64,000 nt of DNA, taken from NCBI GenBank assembly GCA_963971305.1, contig OZ020303.1, positions 17,047,184-17,111,183 of the forward strand, written 5' to 3'. The stretch is from Arcuatula senhousia. Lineage: Eukaryota > Mollusca > Bivalvia > Mytilida > Mytilidae. Of this stretch, positions 44,058-56,185 are shown in pieces; positions within the stretch are counted from its first letter, which is position 1, and the number at the start of each line of letters is the position of its first letter. The translations under genes and the position numbers were made by a program. The notes beneath the pieces were generated by a model. The model saw only the letters and a program-made list of their open reading frames with translations. It did not search any database and was not told the DNA's origin.

Positions 44058-47000
44058 TTAAGCACATGTCGTTGCACATGTTAAAATGTTTTGGCACCAA
44101 ACCAATCCTGCAGGACAGGTCATAATGTACCCAGTGCCGTAAGTTGTACACTCGAGAAACTTGTCAGAGCAGCTTGTCTGGAAATAATACGTCCCCGTGG
44201 TTTCAGCATTTGAACATATCTTTTCAATGTCTGAAATTATAAATGTATAATATTCTATCAATGCCTGCACGTATGTGTCATATACTTAATAATGAAACAA
44301 TGTGACAAATATCATATCAAAAACACTTTCATGTTTTCATTAATATTAATTTGAGTGAATTATTATCAAATATCTATATTTCAATATACTTGCTGTTTTT
44401 ACGATATAGAGCTGTTCTAGCCTTTCGGTGAGGTCGATACCATAAAAATATCATTTAACTGAGAGGGTGATAGAGCACAGGGGCTTGAATTCTGGTAATT
44501 TATATCGACTTAAAAAAATCGACCCCTACTCTAAATAAAATGTTGCCCTATAAAATAACTTTAGAAAACTTCATCTTTTTTTGTTTTGTTAGTAAATGAA
44601 TTTATTAGTGTTAGTTAAAATAAGCACTTTGCCAGAAATATTCATAATTTTAATGCTATCAATTAAACAGTTGATGAAGGAATGTCAAATTTATTGACGT
44701 TACGCACGAGCTCGGAGCTCGAGAGGGAAGTAGATAAAGAAAAATCACCCGCTGGCCGGGCCATGTGATAATTTTTCTTCTCTAATTTTGATCCGATTTA
44801 TCAAACTCTCAACCATGAACCAGTTGTGCAAAAAATTTCTCACCTCAAGATAGCGTAATTGCACGTGCAATTGATGATCAACCTTTTTGCATTTTTTCAC
44901 CACAGGCATCTCGAATTTCTAACATCTCGGGGAAATAAATTTGATATTTTAAGGTGCGTGTCTCAGAGAAAACCATGCAGTTTTGTCCAGAAGCAATATT
45001 GTCATAGCTATAAAACCAATGGTGTAACTTAAAGCCCTTCATAGATAACTTCTTTTGGCAATTTTTTTTTTTTTTTTTTGGAAAAATTCAAGATGGCCGA
45101 CCTACGGGCCTTAACCAGTGTAAATGCATATTTTTGCTAAAATCAGCTTTGTTGAAAAGAAAACTTCAACTAATTTATGATTTATTTTGTCCCAATGTCT
45201 TCTGATGATCAAAAATTCAACATGAAATCCTGTAAGAGTAATGCCTTGACTTTCAATTGCAAAAGAAATTTTGAAAATCATGATTTTTACGTCAGGCGTA
45301 GCAAAATTTATTGTCTGGAACTTTGTTGTCATTTGTATTTCGAACACACGTGAAGAATAGCACTGCTGGTGGAGTTTTAATTCCCCGAGGTTAGCCCGCT
45401 CCGGCACCAACACTTTTGAGTTGGAGAAAACATCAAAGCTTTTAATTATCCGTCTAAATTTCGAAATTGTCTAAACCCTAAGGTTCTTCCTACCCCAGAC
45501 ATAGGTTGATTATCTTAGTAATAATTTGGTTCCCCAGTTTGATATTTTTGGTTTTACTGTTCTATGCTCTTCATATTCATATAGTGTTTGGCATTTTCAA
45601 TATTTTTGGTAGAGCGCCTCTGATGAGTCTTGAATAGACGAAACGCGCGTCAGGCGTAGCAAAATTTATTGTCTGGAACTTTGTTGTCATTTGTATTTCG
45701 AACACACGTGAAGGATAGCACTGCTGGTGGAGTTTTAATTCCCCGAGGTTAGCCCGCTCCGGCACCAACACTTTTGAGTTGGAGAAAACATCAAAGCTTT
45801 TAATTATCCGTCTAAATTTCGAAATTGTTTAAACCCTAAGGTTCTTCCTACACCAGACATAGGTTGATTATCTTAGTAATAATTTGGTTCCCCAGTTTGG
45901 TATTTTTGGTTTTACTGTTCTATGCTCTTCATATTCATATAGTGTTTGGCATTTTCAATATTTTTGGTAGAGCGCCTCTGATGAGTCTTGAATAGACGAA
46001 ACGCGCGTCAGGCGTAGCAAAATTTATTGTCTGGAACTTTGTTGTCATTTGTATTCCATTACCAAGCACCATTGGGGGTAATATTGGCAATTTGCCAAAT
46101 TTTTCAAAATCACCAAAATCTTTGGTTTTTAACTTTTAATTTTGTCAAAGGCAGGCCTCTGAAATGAAATCCTCTTTTATATTCAAAAAAACAAAAAAAA
46201 TATGCTTACAAGGTGAACATGTTAAACCTGCAACCATGGATCGTGTATTATAACTTCGGTACATGTCTGTGAAGTGGGTTTGTTTCGATTTTGGTAGAAA
46301 AACTTGGACAACTTTTGTAAAAGCATGAAAGTGTTTAATTTCAAACATAATGCATTTCTAGCAAGTGACATGATAGTTTATTAGAATAAGAATAGCCCTT
46401 GATGTCTTGACTTTGCACAAAATGTTCAAGTCGGAACTCAAAATGTGGAAATTTTAGGAATTAATGGAAAAATGAGGAAATTGTTAGTTTTAGACGATCA
46501 AATCAGATCCTTTGGAGGTCAGGTAAAATGTGGTGCTTATGAATCTAAAAGAACCCTTTTTGGTCTTCAGGATGATGTTTACAAATTTGCTTGTTGTCAA
46601 TAATGTCATGATATAGGCATTCAAAATGTGATCTTGGGCCGTTTTCGTTTAGAGCCAAAATGAGCTCTGGGGCCATTTTTGTATTAATTGTATGCATTAG
46701 TTCTTCAATGCAGAAGAAATCTTCTTATCTTAAAAAAATATTTTGCCAAAAGAAGTCATCTATGAAGGGCTTTAAGTTACACCATTGCTGTCATTGCTGT
46801 GAAAATATTGCTTCTGGACAAAATTTAAGGTTTTGCATGAGAAACGCACTTTAAAATATCAAATAGCAAGCCTCTACAATAATCAAATTTATTTCTCTTG
46901 ATGTTGGAAATTCCATAATCACCTTGATCGCTTTGTAGAAGCTATATATCTACCACCCTCGTGATTTTTTTGCAATTTTCTAAATGATAGATTGAATTGT

Positions 47001-50000
47001 TTGATTGAAATTTGTTTGGAAAAGATCTTATGAAGTATAATAAATGTTTCTACTGACTCAGGAAAAACTATATCGACTTAGCACATGAGGAATTCGACTC
47101 AACCAAAAAACTAAAATTGAATATCATCATCGAAATATCATACTAGTGTCATAATGACTACGACATGAACGCAAAATTGTTATTTGAGAAACTTCTTTTT
47201 GTGGCTGTAGGTACGATAGCTTTTCAGTAGCTGACCTATCAAAAGCTACCTGATGGTCGTGTTTCCTCGTCACATTATCAATACATGCCTTTTCCAATTA
47301 CTACTCTACTCTAATACTAAACATAAACAATCTTAAAAATTTGTAGATTATCCCAGCTGCCAGTACTTTCAGACTTTTAGTATTAATTTCATTACGGAAA
47401 TATATCCCAAGGAATTAACTTTAAATAAATCTAACTTTACCGGGGATAGATGCCCATTTTAGATCTAGATCACAGGCGTTTGGGTCCAGGATTTTTTTTT
47501 ATTATAAATAACGTTTATATAAAAATTTTCATCTCGTCTATATATATATCACAGGCGTTTGGGTCCAGGATTTTATTGTATTATAAATAACGTGTATATA
47601 AAAATTTTCATCTCGTCTATAGGATTTTATTGTGTATATAAAAATTTTCATCTCGTCTATAGTATATAGACGAGATGAAAATTTTTATATACACGTTATT
47701 TATAATACAATAAAATCCTGGACCCAAACGCCTGTGATCTAGATTTAAGTATTATCAACGGAAAATTACAATATATGATAAACGGGATGACTTTTCATTT
47801 TCCTTTTCTAGAAGGAGACGTACAACTTTCTCCGTCTTTCGGAGTATATATTTCACAGTTGGTAAGATATGCCCAGATCTGCAGTGGTGTGTCTGATTTA
47901 ATTGATCAAACCGGTGTATTACAAAAAATTACTAAAACATGATATCGTTATCACAGATTAGTGAAGTTGTTTACTAAGTTTTGTCATAAATATCTATACC
48001 TTATTGAATAATTAAACTGTACACGTCGAATTTTGATTGTAAAGGGAATATCCCATCCCGATTTCTACAATAATTTTGTTTATAAAGCAAATAAATTCAA
48101 AAACAATCCTTTGGGAATGAAAAATTTAAAACTTCATTGAATAAAAGTTATGAAATGGAAATTTTAGTAAAATCTTTGAATTTAGTCTTTTTTGGTAAAA
48201 AAAATATTGATAATTTGATACTTACTTTAAAATGTTAATTGCATTTTCATACTTATGTCATTTTTGAGCATTACAGCGGTCAAGTGTGTTGGTTTTGTGT
48301 GATGATATATCACCAAATCATCAATTGTTTGACGTGTTGTGTCAAATTTATAATCGACATACTTGATTTTTTTTACATCAGTCGATAGATACTACTTAGC
48401 TAGCTGTCAGCAGAACTGTTCTCAAGAGAGTATCTCTACGTCCCGTTAATTTCTTGTTGTCCTTTTGTCTCATGTTCTCTCTTGTTGATTTGAACTTCTA
48501 TCGATTTGATATCTACTGTGTGTTAGTTTTGTGCTTTGTTATTAATTACCAATAGGGGGAAGGTTTACACCAAAAAAATAGTTTAACCCCGCAACATTTT
48601 AAATGTGCCTGTTCTTAGCCAGGAATCTTTATCAAAGCTTATGTTTGTATTTCGTCGAATTTATGTTAATTTTTTTTTTGGTCAAAAAGAGGGTCTTTCA
48701 TTGCACTTAAGGATTGGGCTTGAATTATATGTAGTTTATTTTCAATGCAGGACCAATTGAAAACCAGCGAGCAGCGACTACTGGTCACATTGAAGGCTGC
48801 TGGCTGTTTTCCATTGTGGATTTTTTTAATTGTCGTTTATATTGTAGGTTGTGTCGTGTACACTTATTCCACATCTCATTATCTTCTACTTTGATTTTTT
48901 TACTATCAGTTTTAATATTTACACATTTAATCGAGAAAAAAATATTTACCATTTGGGTCTTTTGGTTGACTACATGTAGCATCAAGGCCAAGGATATTTC
49001 CGGAACTTGTAGTTTCACCTTTAAATAATATCAAAAATTTACTGAAATGCTTCCTAGGCTATTTCCTATTCCTTATATGTAAAATGCTGAACAAACTATG
49101 TTATTGTGACTAGTTTAAGCTAAGATTTATCTATTAGAGCGAATTCAATTTGGTCAAAACTTTTGAACAAAACTGCTACATTTTTTAACTCAATGGGGTA
49201 TTTTTTTTATTTTATTTTTTTTAGTACGAGGAGGTTTATACACAACGAACCCTATAAAATGTAAAGCTGATTATAGAACTCACGTATGACCAATTGTCTA
49301 ATATACTAGCAGAGTTCATTGACCCATTCATATTAGTTTTATATTAGGCATTTGAAAATCATTTTGCTTTGTCATATGAGTAAGTTAGAAAATATGATTA
49401 CATTTATAAATTATGTAAATTAATAAGAATGCAGATTTTTATTAACACTGTATAGGTCCAATTGCAATTCTTATGTTGATAGAAAAATTCCACAACTGAG
49501 CGTTTATCAAGTAAATGGAAACAAAAACTGTTCGGCAGACTTACCGTCCACTACAAGCGTACTGCACGATTGGTCTGAGGTTTGCCTAGATAGACAAATA
49601 AGAAGGTGATCTTAGATTATAATAGGATCCTGGTAGGATAAAGGCTAATTACAGGTTTTCCTTGTAATATTTATAAAAAGTGTAATAATGGTTCTTTCTG
49701 GTTTCATTAATTTTTTGATTGATTTGATATTTAACGTGTGTCATGTTGTTGTGCTTTGTTGGAAACTCTAAGGCAGTCTGAATTACATGTCACTAATTTA
49801 CACTCCCATAAAATATGGTCGTATGGTACCGTTCCATCTATTCAAAATACTTAAATGGTCTATTTCAAATTATTGTTTGTTATTCTGAATGTTTTATTCA
49901 TATTATTTTATTTTATCTACTTTTTTTCATAATAAAATTTAAAGAGCACGAACCCGGAGCTGTCAACAGCAGAATAACAGAAAACGTGACTTCCGGCTTG

Positions 50001-53000
50001 GTCTGGGGTAGGTTTCCAGACAACCTGTACGGACCATTCCAATCCAGACGTGCCGTGAGGGACCAGTTCAGTCTTTGTCATTCCTTGGGGAGACACTGTA
50101 TTTATCTCTGTGATTCTATAGAAATTCAATATATTTCAAACGTATATATACGAATTTTACACAAAAAAAACCATATAATTATATCTTTTGTGTGTTCTTT
50201 ACACGGTTATTGATATGAAATTAAAAATTAGAAAATGGTTGAAAATATGAAAAGATTTTGCACAAATATGGAAATGTTGGATACGGAATCACAAAACAAT
50301 TTGAAACTGCAACATTACCATTATCAATACTACGGTGATTTTTTTTTGTGATGCTTAACAAATACTAAATAATGAAATATATAATTAAATTTTTTCACAA
50401 GTGAAAAAGTGGATAAAAATAAATTAATCATTTTTCATTCTGTAAGTAAAATGTAAACCAGATGGTATACTAATACAAGTATTTAAACTTGACTTATCTA
50501 TATATGATTTACATATATACTATACATCAAGAGGCAGCTGACTAATTAACTAAAAAGTATCTTTTATTAAAATGAAAATATTTTATTCGAAGTAAGGATG
50601 AAAATGATAGAAAACCAGAGTTAACACTAAAGTATGTCTCGCCTGACGGCACCATCTGAAACAATAATTCTTTTTTACATCTACATATTTTGCAATTATA
50701 AGGATTTTCAGTTTCTCAGATCAAAAGGTGTTTATAGAACTTAAACATTGCTAATATATGCAATAAAATAATCTAAGTCAGTCAACCGGAAAATCAAGGT
50801 CAAGACCAAAGATGGGGATGCAGCTGTGCTAGGCTACTATTGGGGCATATGCATACCAAGGTTCATCAACCTAGGACTAATAGTTGTTGAGATATGGAGG
50901 TGCTTCCAAAACCTTACCCTTGCTATTATATGTATTGAAAATTGTCAAAGTCACTCAACCGGAAAATCAAGGTCAAGGTCAAAAGATGGGGATGCAACTG
51001 TGGTAAGTTACTACAAGGGCATATGCATACAAAGTTTCATCAACCTAGGAACTATAGTTCTTAAAATATGGAGGTACTCATTAAACCTTATCCAAAAAGA
51101 TAACGCCGCCGCCGGTTAAGTAACACCTATGTCCCGCTCTGCTTCGCAGGCGAGACAAAAAACTAGCCTGTTGGTTTCGGAACTGCTTTTGGCGACAATG
51201 GTTTGATTGAACGTAGAGCCAGAGCTTAGTTGGTGTTCTGAGCCATCTGTCAGTGTATTTTCATCTGGCAGTTCAGGTTTTTCAGAGCACGATGAGTTTG
51301 TGTATGAAACAAAGACCAAAAACTGCAGTGGTATACTACTTAAAGGTGCGTTGTCGGACGCTGATCTAAAATCTTCGATTTGTAGTGCAACTGCATACCA
51401 ACCAACACGTCCTGTAGCATTATATTCCAATGTGCATTCGTTCTAAAACAGTTAAAGACGCAACTTTTGAGAAAAACAACTTAAATTGAATTTCTAAAAA
51501 TGAACATGAACATATTTGAATCATTGTAAAGGATGTTATAAACTATTAACTTACATACCTCGTCCAGATAACCTGGGAAGGACTCACACACACCACCACA
51601 CTCGTTATTTACATGAAGAGCCCATCTACAGCGGACTATATCTCCATCATCATCAGCAACTGTAAAATAAAAAATCTATACATAACCTACTAAATGCATA
51701 ACAATATTTTAGAAGATGCAAACAAATCAATAAATTCAAAAATCCACCAACGGATGGCCTCAGGTAAAAGACAAAAATGTACCATTATAGAAATTTCTGC
51801 AACGCCAAAAAATTAAGAAGATTTCTATCTCAAAGTGGAAAACAAAAAGAAAAGACAAGTAAACATCTAAGACAACACAAAAGAAAATACATGAGATTCA
51901 ACATGCAAAATTACGAATGGCAATGCATCCACCTTCACAGTCAAATCAAGATTGAAGTTATATAATCTCTCACCATTTTTCATTTGATACCCTTTTAACC
52001 AATCCATACTAAACGTTTTCTGTTCTAAAAAGCAACTTTGTTTATGTTTATTTACTTATGGGCTTAAGCCATATGTATTAAAAACGAAAGAATATGGAAT
52101 GTGTGCCAGAAAGACACAATCCACATATTGAAATGATTTTGATAAATGTACAATGCAAAATTTCACTGCGTGTGAAGCGCTTTTCTGAACTAACCTTCAT
52201 CAGACACGCTAGGATTAAAAAAAAACTTGGAAAACCGGTAGAACATTAGATTTGATATAACAAAAACAGAAGCCAAAAATATTACAAAAATGACCAAACA
52301 GATAAATTTATTATTTCTTTAAGAAATAGCCAAATGTTGTCAAATTTTGGAAATATGTAAACGTGTCTTTCCAACACATATTCCAGTACTCGAAAATATA
52401 TAAGAGCATACAACTGAAGCACGGGGAAGCTTTCTTTTCAATCCAGGGCCAATTGCAAAACAGCGAGCAGCAACTGCTTGTCACATTGAAGGCTGCTGGC
52501 TGTTTTCCGTTGTGGATTTTTATAAATTATCTTTAATATTGTAGGTTATGTCGTGTACACTTATTCCACATCCTCATTATCTTTTATTATATTTTCATTA
52601 CCTGGAATTCGAAGTTTGTAGTTACAACCATGACTATATCTGATTATCGGTTGCATCGCTGTTAACGGAGACGAGTTTGGTGTTCCTTTATCAGCCCTTA
52701 TTTCTAAATTTGCCTCAGTCATTAGTCTCCAATTTGAGCCTCCATTTACCAGGGTAATCCAACAACAACTTCCATACCTTTAAAATGTAGTAACTTTTAA
52801 AGAACAGACATACTCTAAACATAAATTAGAAAAACTGCGAGCAGCTTCTCACAAATAAAATAGCCTTGCCCCACGAAAATCTATCAGATCAAATTTTGAA
52901 ATAGGAAATTTGTTGTGATAGATTTTAAGGTCTACACTTCCTATCTTAAAATTTAATCTGATGATTTTAGGGGTTGCCTAAAGAGAAATGGATTTATTCA

Positions 53001-56000
53001 TTAGAGGACACGTTGGCACACAACGCTTACCGCAGCTACCCCTAAACCCCTAAATAAATAAACATTCGCGAGACTTTTAAAAACATCTTGCAACTTTATG
53101 TGGATCTGCGTCTATTTTCAAGTTTGTTCCGATTAATTATAGGGTTCTACCATAAAAAAATACGAACTCCGCCATTAGGCAGCAAAAATGGTATTCGTTG
53201 CATATCCACAACTCCTCCTAAACACTTCGATGGAATTCCCTGAAAATTTTACACAATCTTTTCAACAGAACGTATGTGTAACTTTTTATTTACCTATTTC
53301 ATCCGACTGGTTTTAGTGAATGGGGCAAATAAGTCAACGAAAAGATTTTTTTTCTACATTTTGATATATCATGGTACTGGGTAGTGGTAATAATATAAAT
53401 AAAAACTTTTCATTTTCTCACCCAAACTGAAATACATTGCTAGAAGATGCTGGTGGTGTATATTTAACAGTTCTGATTCCCATAGACCAATCTTCTAACA
53501 GGCTGAAATCTGTACAGTAATAGGACATGTTGGAAATTGTTCCTGTACATCCACTCAGGCAGTTGAGATATCCTTCTCCGGCTACCAAATTACCATTCGA
53601 TATGGTGTCTTGATCACAAAAATGATTACTACTGTAACTCCTTCGAAATGCAATTCTGTAGGAAATTTCTATCTAATTGGTAAAAGAGTAAGAATTTTAA
53701 AACTCTATGTATGAATACATGTAACAAACACAACTTACAACAAACACAAGCCCAAATCAGTTTACTCATAAAGATCATGTAAGTGGAATCGGTTATATGT
53801 CTATAGTCAAAAAGCTCATTAGTCCGACAACCCAATGGTCCAACAACCCACCTATTTTCGTCGGAACGAATATTGAGTATCATTAAAACTTTTTTTATGC
53901 TCCGCGTAAAAGAGCATGAAGATGAATATAGCTGTTCAAATCCTGTTTGTCTGGCCGTATGGACGTAAGACTTACTTTCAGGTTTCTTTCCAATAAAGGG
54001 TAAGTGAATGAGTTGGTGTTTTAATCAAATTGTCGTTTATGTTGAAAGTTGTGTCGCGAACATTTATTCCACATCTCATTATCTTCTATGTGACTGCAGG
54101 GGCATACAGATAAAATCCTCTTGGAATTGATTTGTACTGGTGCTAATGCAACTGCATACCAAATATCAATGGTGTGACACAACTGTTTCACGTTAAACAG
54201 CTAGACGTAAGAAAAAAAATGTTAACATTTAGCCAAATCAGTATAGAATCTCACTAGACTGTATCTACAGGACCATACAGATGATGTCCTTAAACATGTT
54301 ATAATTGAACTGCCCTGATGCTCATGCAACTGCTTACCAAATATCAATGTACCATAACTGCTTCATGGTGTAAACAGTATTTTATTAAGTAAACATGAAA
54401 ATACACAGTACATTACATTGATATTAAACAGACTTAAGAAAAAAAGTTAACATTGGCCAAATTAGTATAAAGTCGCAAAGTCACTAGACCGTAACTGCAG
54501 GAGTATACAGATGTAATGCCTGTTAAACTAATCTGTACTGATGCTAATGCAACTGCATTACAAATATCAATGGTGTATCATAACATGTTCACATAAATCA
54601 GACTTCAGCAAAAACTTTAACAATTGTGAACGCCGCTGCCGTCGCCAGAATCACCATACCTTAGTCTTGCCTTTTGTCGACATTCGTCGCAGGCGAGACA
54701 AAAATATAACTTGAACAACGATTATTGAACATTTAAAATATGTTTCCAATTTTTATTTGGTGGAAGTACTCGCTGCTTTACGACGGCTTATTCGTGCCAA
54801 ACAACAAAAAGATTTTTTTTTATTATTTCGTTTGTACAGTTTATTAATCTGTTTGAACGATTTACTAAAAAATCACCAGAACGGTTTATTAAATCGTTTT
54901 TACGATTTATTAATTCGTTTTTACGATTTATTAATTCGTTTGTACGATTTAATAATCCGCTTGTACGGTTTAATTAATAATCCGTTAGAACAGTTTGTTA
55001 AATCGTTTGTACGATTTATTAATTCGTTTGTACGATTTAATAATCCGCTTGTACGCTTGAATAATCCTTTAGAAGTTTAAACGGTTTATCAATTCGTTTG
55101 TACGATTTTTATCGGTTTGTACGATTTGTTATTCCGTTGGAACGGTTTATTGAATCGTTTAAACGGTTTATTAATTCGTTTGTACGATTTATTATTCCGT
55201 TTGAACGGTTTACTAAATCGTTTAAACGGTTTATTAATTCGTTTGTACGATTTTTCAATCCGTTTGAACATTAATGATAAATCGTTAAAACGAATTAATA
55301 AAATGTTCAAACGATTTAATAAATCGGATGAGTAGGCTGTATGATTAATGGGTTGTCGGAGTATAGGCTGTTGGAATCAATCAAGTGCTTGTTGAATTTG
55401 TAGCTTCAAAAACGAAGCTTTTGAGGGCGGATTGCTTTTTTCATTAAAATCTTTCATATGCATCAACCTGTTTCGTTCGTTTTTTTTTAATGCTTGGTCA
55501 TAAATTACAAGTGAAAAACGCAACCACTAGAACTACGTTTTCCCAGCTAATGGAAATTCCTATGAGAGGTTAGTCCTGGAAATGTATGCATAATTAAACG
55601 CTCTATAGGCACTCACTTTTATATATACTTAACAAAAAGATCGATTAAAGTTCCTGATCATAGTTTTAAGTGCCTTTTGAAAAAAAATATTCGATTGGTA
55701 TATAATTAATTTATACTGTTTTGCACAACACAAGAAACCAAAGCACTTCTGTTTTAATTTCCAAATCATGTTTTGGGGCTATTATACATATTTTCTACAA
55801 TATTGACGCAACACTCAAGATTACAATTTTATAAACTTCGTAATGAAGTCGGCAATTCTTAAAACAACACTTTTTAGCTCAAGTCAAAGATGGCAAAGGA
55901 GATACCTTATTGCACCTACGAACTAACTGTTTACTAATTTGTCCCAAGTGATTAAAAAGCTTGCTTCCTAACAGAGTAATCGTTTGCATGAAATTAAGAA

Positions 56001-56144
56001 TTCAAAACGCTTATTTATAATAAATACCTGATCGTTGTATGAAGGCTTCCATGTGATGTAACCACCACGAAAATGACTGCACTCAACGCTGAGTAGACCA
56101 AGCAAAACAAGAAATACCGAAAATAGGCGTTTGTTGTCCATCAT
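44058..56144 (-). CDS. Gene C: secreted SHFRGG-family protein with chitin-binding domain (9 exons, 454 aa)
   Basis: Exons 5'-3': 56144-56028, 53672-53422, 52777-52602, 51659-51559, 51442-51168, 50115-49954, 49585-49545, 49018-48950, 44230-44058 (TAA). Two adjacent ATGs (56144, 56141) are possible starts; upstream ATGs lie at or before the expected cap site. Signal peptide at about 1-22 (RLFSVFLVLLGLLSVEC), then SHFRGGYITWKP. Family blocks are GEGYLNCLSGC, MSYYCTDFS, ITLVNGGSNWRL, VRCRWA, ECGGVC, WYAVALQIEDF, AGSHVFCYSAVDSSG and DQSCSTLVVDG. The last exon is CBM14-like (YYFQTSCSDKFLEC, MTCPAGLVWC, NILTC). Intron 5 appears to use a GC donor; the rest are GT-AG. Intron 8 (4.7 kb) holds a PLE and a foldback element. 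The frame is intact throughout. Confidence 0.85.
44910..46905. mobile_element. Large foldback element with internal tandem repeat
   Basis: The left arm (about 44910-45070) and right arm (about 46740-46905) are inverted copies. For example, TTGTCCAGAAGCAATATTGT at 44985 pairs with the complement at about 46803-46822, and CCCTTCATAGATAACTTCTT pairs with AAGAAGTCATCTATGAAGGG. Between them lie the 358-bp tandem repeat (45291-46056) and unassigned sequence. ORFs across this block are repeat shadows. It lies in gene C intron 8. The outer limits are approximate. Confidence 0.65.
45291..46056 (+). repeat. 358-bp tandem repeat, 2.1 copies
   Basis: GTCAGGCGTAGCAAAATTTA starts at 45291, 45649 and 46007, exactly 358 bp apart. 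Copies are almost identical. The unit contains GATGAGTCTTGAATAGACGA followed by AACGCGCGTCAGGCGTA, a motif I associate with common mussel repeats. The third copy stops after about 50 bp. Confidence 0.85.
47340..48900 (+). mobile_element. PLE lineage 2 copy, broken, carrying a nested MITE
   Basis: RT C-terminal remnants: STFITEIYPKELTLNKSN (47370-47440), then the MITE at 47471-47736, resuming with LSIINGKLQYMING, PSFGVYISQLVRYAQICSG and RYHRLVKLFTKFCHKYLYLI. Frameshifts and stops are present. The tail follows from about 48550 (GGGGGAAGGTTTACACCAAA, CATTGAAGGCTGCTGGCTGT) to CACTTATTCCACATCTCATT at 48860-48885. It ends about 60 bp before gene C exon 8. Confidence 0.75.
47471..47736. mobile_element. 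hAT-like palindromic MITE (266 bp)
   Basis: Starts CACAGGCGTTTGGGTCCAGG and ends in its complement CCTGGACCCAAACGCCTGTG. It is flanked by ATCTAGAT direct repeats (47463-47470, 47737-47744), the 8-bp target size of hAT elements. Inside, the left arm is repeated (starts at 47471 and about 47550, partial near 47621), and the last copy forms an almost perfect hairpin with the right arm. Confidence 0.85.
50636..51156. mobile_element. MITE with GTCTCGCCTG ends beside gene C exon 5
   Basis: GTCTCGCCTG at 50636-50645 and CAGGCGAGAC at 51147-51156. Two internal repeats of about 175 bp contain CAACCGGAAAATCAAGGTCA, ATGGGGATGCA and GGGCATATGCATAC. The same CAGGCGAGACAAAAA end closes the repeat at 54690-54704. 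No ORF. No clear target duplication found. Its right edge is 11 bp from the 3' end of exon 5 on the minus strand. Confidence 0.65.
52440..52590 (+). mobile_element. PLE lineage 2 3' tail next to gene C exon 3
   Basis: CCAGGGCCAATTGCAAAACA, CACATTGAAGGCTGCTGGCT and GTACACTTATTCCACATCCT. It ends about 12 bp from the exon 3 donor (exon ends at 52602). It is antisense to the gene. No RT part. Confidence 0.7.
54000..54704 (+). repeat. Composite repeat: tail stub plus three diverged tandem units
   Basis: At 54000-54090 a SINE-like GTGAATGAGTTGGTGTTTTA is joined to a PLE lineage 2 tail ending ATTCCACATCTCATTATCTT. Three units follow, each with a CTGCAGG- or CTACAGG-type start, CATACAGAT, TGATGCTAATGCAACTGCAT-type text and CAAATATCAATG (about 54092, 54257, 54486). 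The block closes with CAGGCGAGAC at 54690-54699, the end of the MITE family at 50636-51156. Gene C intron 1. Confidence 0.6.
54840..55325 (+). repeat. Minisatellite of about 21-22 bp, TTAATTCGTTTGTACGATTTA
   Basis: More than twenty imperfect units alternating ...CGTTTGTACGATTTATTAAT and ...CGTTTAAACGGTTTATTAA. The unit is partly self-complementary, so both strands carry open frames (RLYDLLIRLYD and KRFNKPFKR repeats). These are by-products of the repeat. Gene C intron 1. Confidence 0.85.
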
Positions 56145-56185
56145 TTTTTTGTGCGTGGATGAAATCATAAGACGCACGCGGTCTT

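Noticed and set aside
45111..45771. Two similar minus-strand ORFs starting MLVPERANLGELKLHQQCY
   Set aside because: They are the same frame in two units of the 358-bp tandem repeat, so the similarity does not reflect a gene family.
54757..55335. ORFs on both strands with RLYDLL / KRFNKPFKR repeats
   Set aside because: They come from a partly self-complementary minisatellite of about 21-22 bp.
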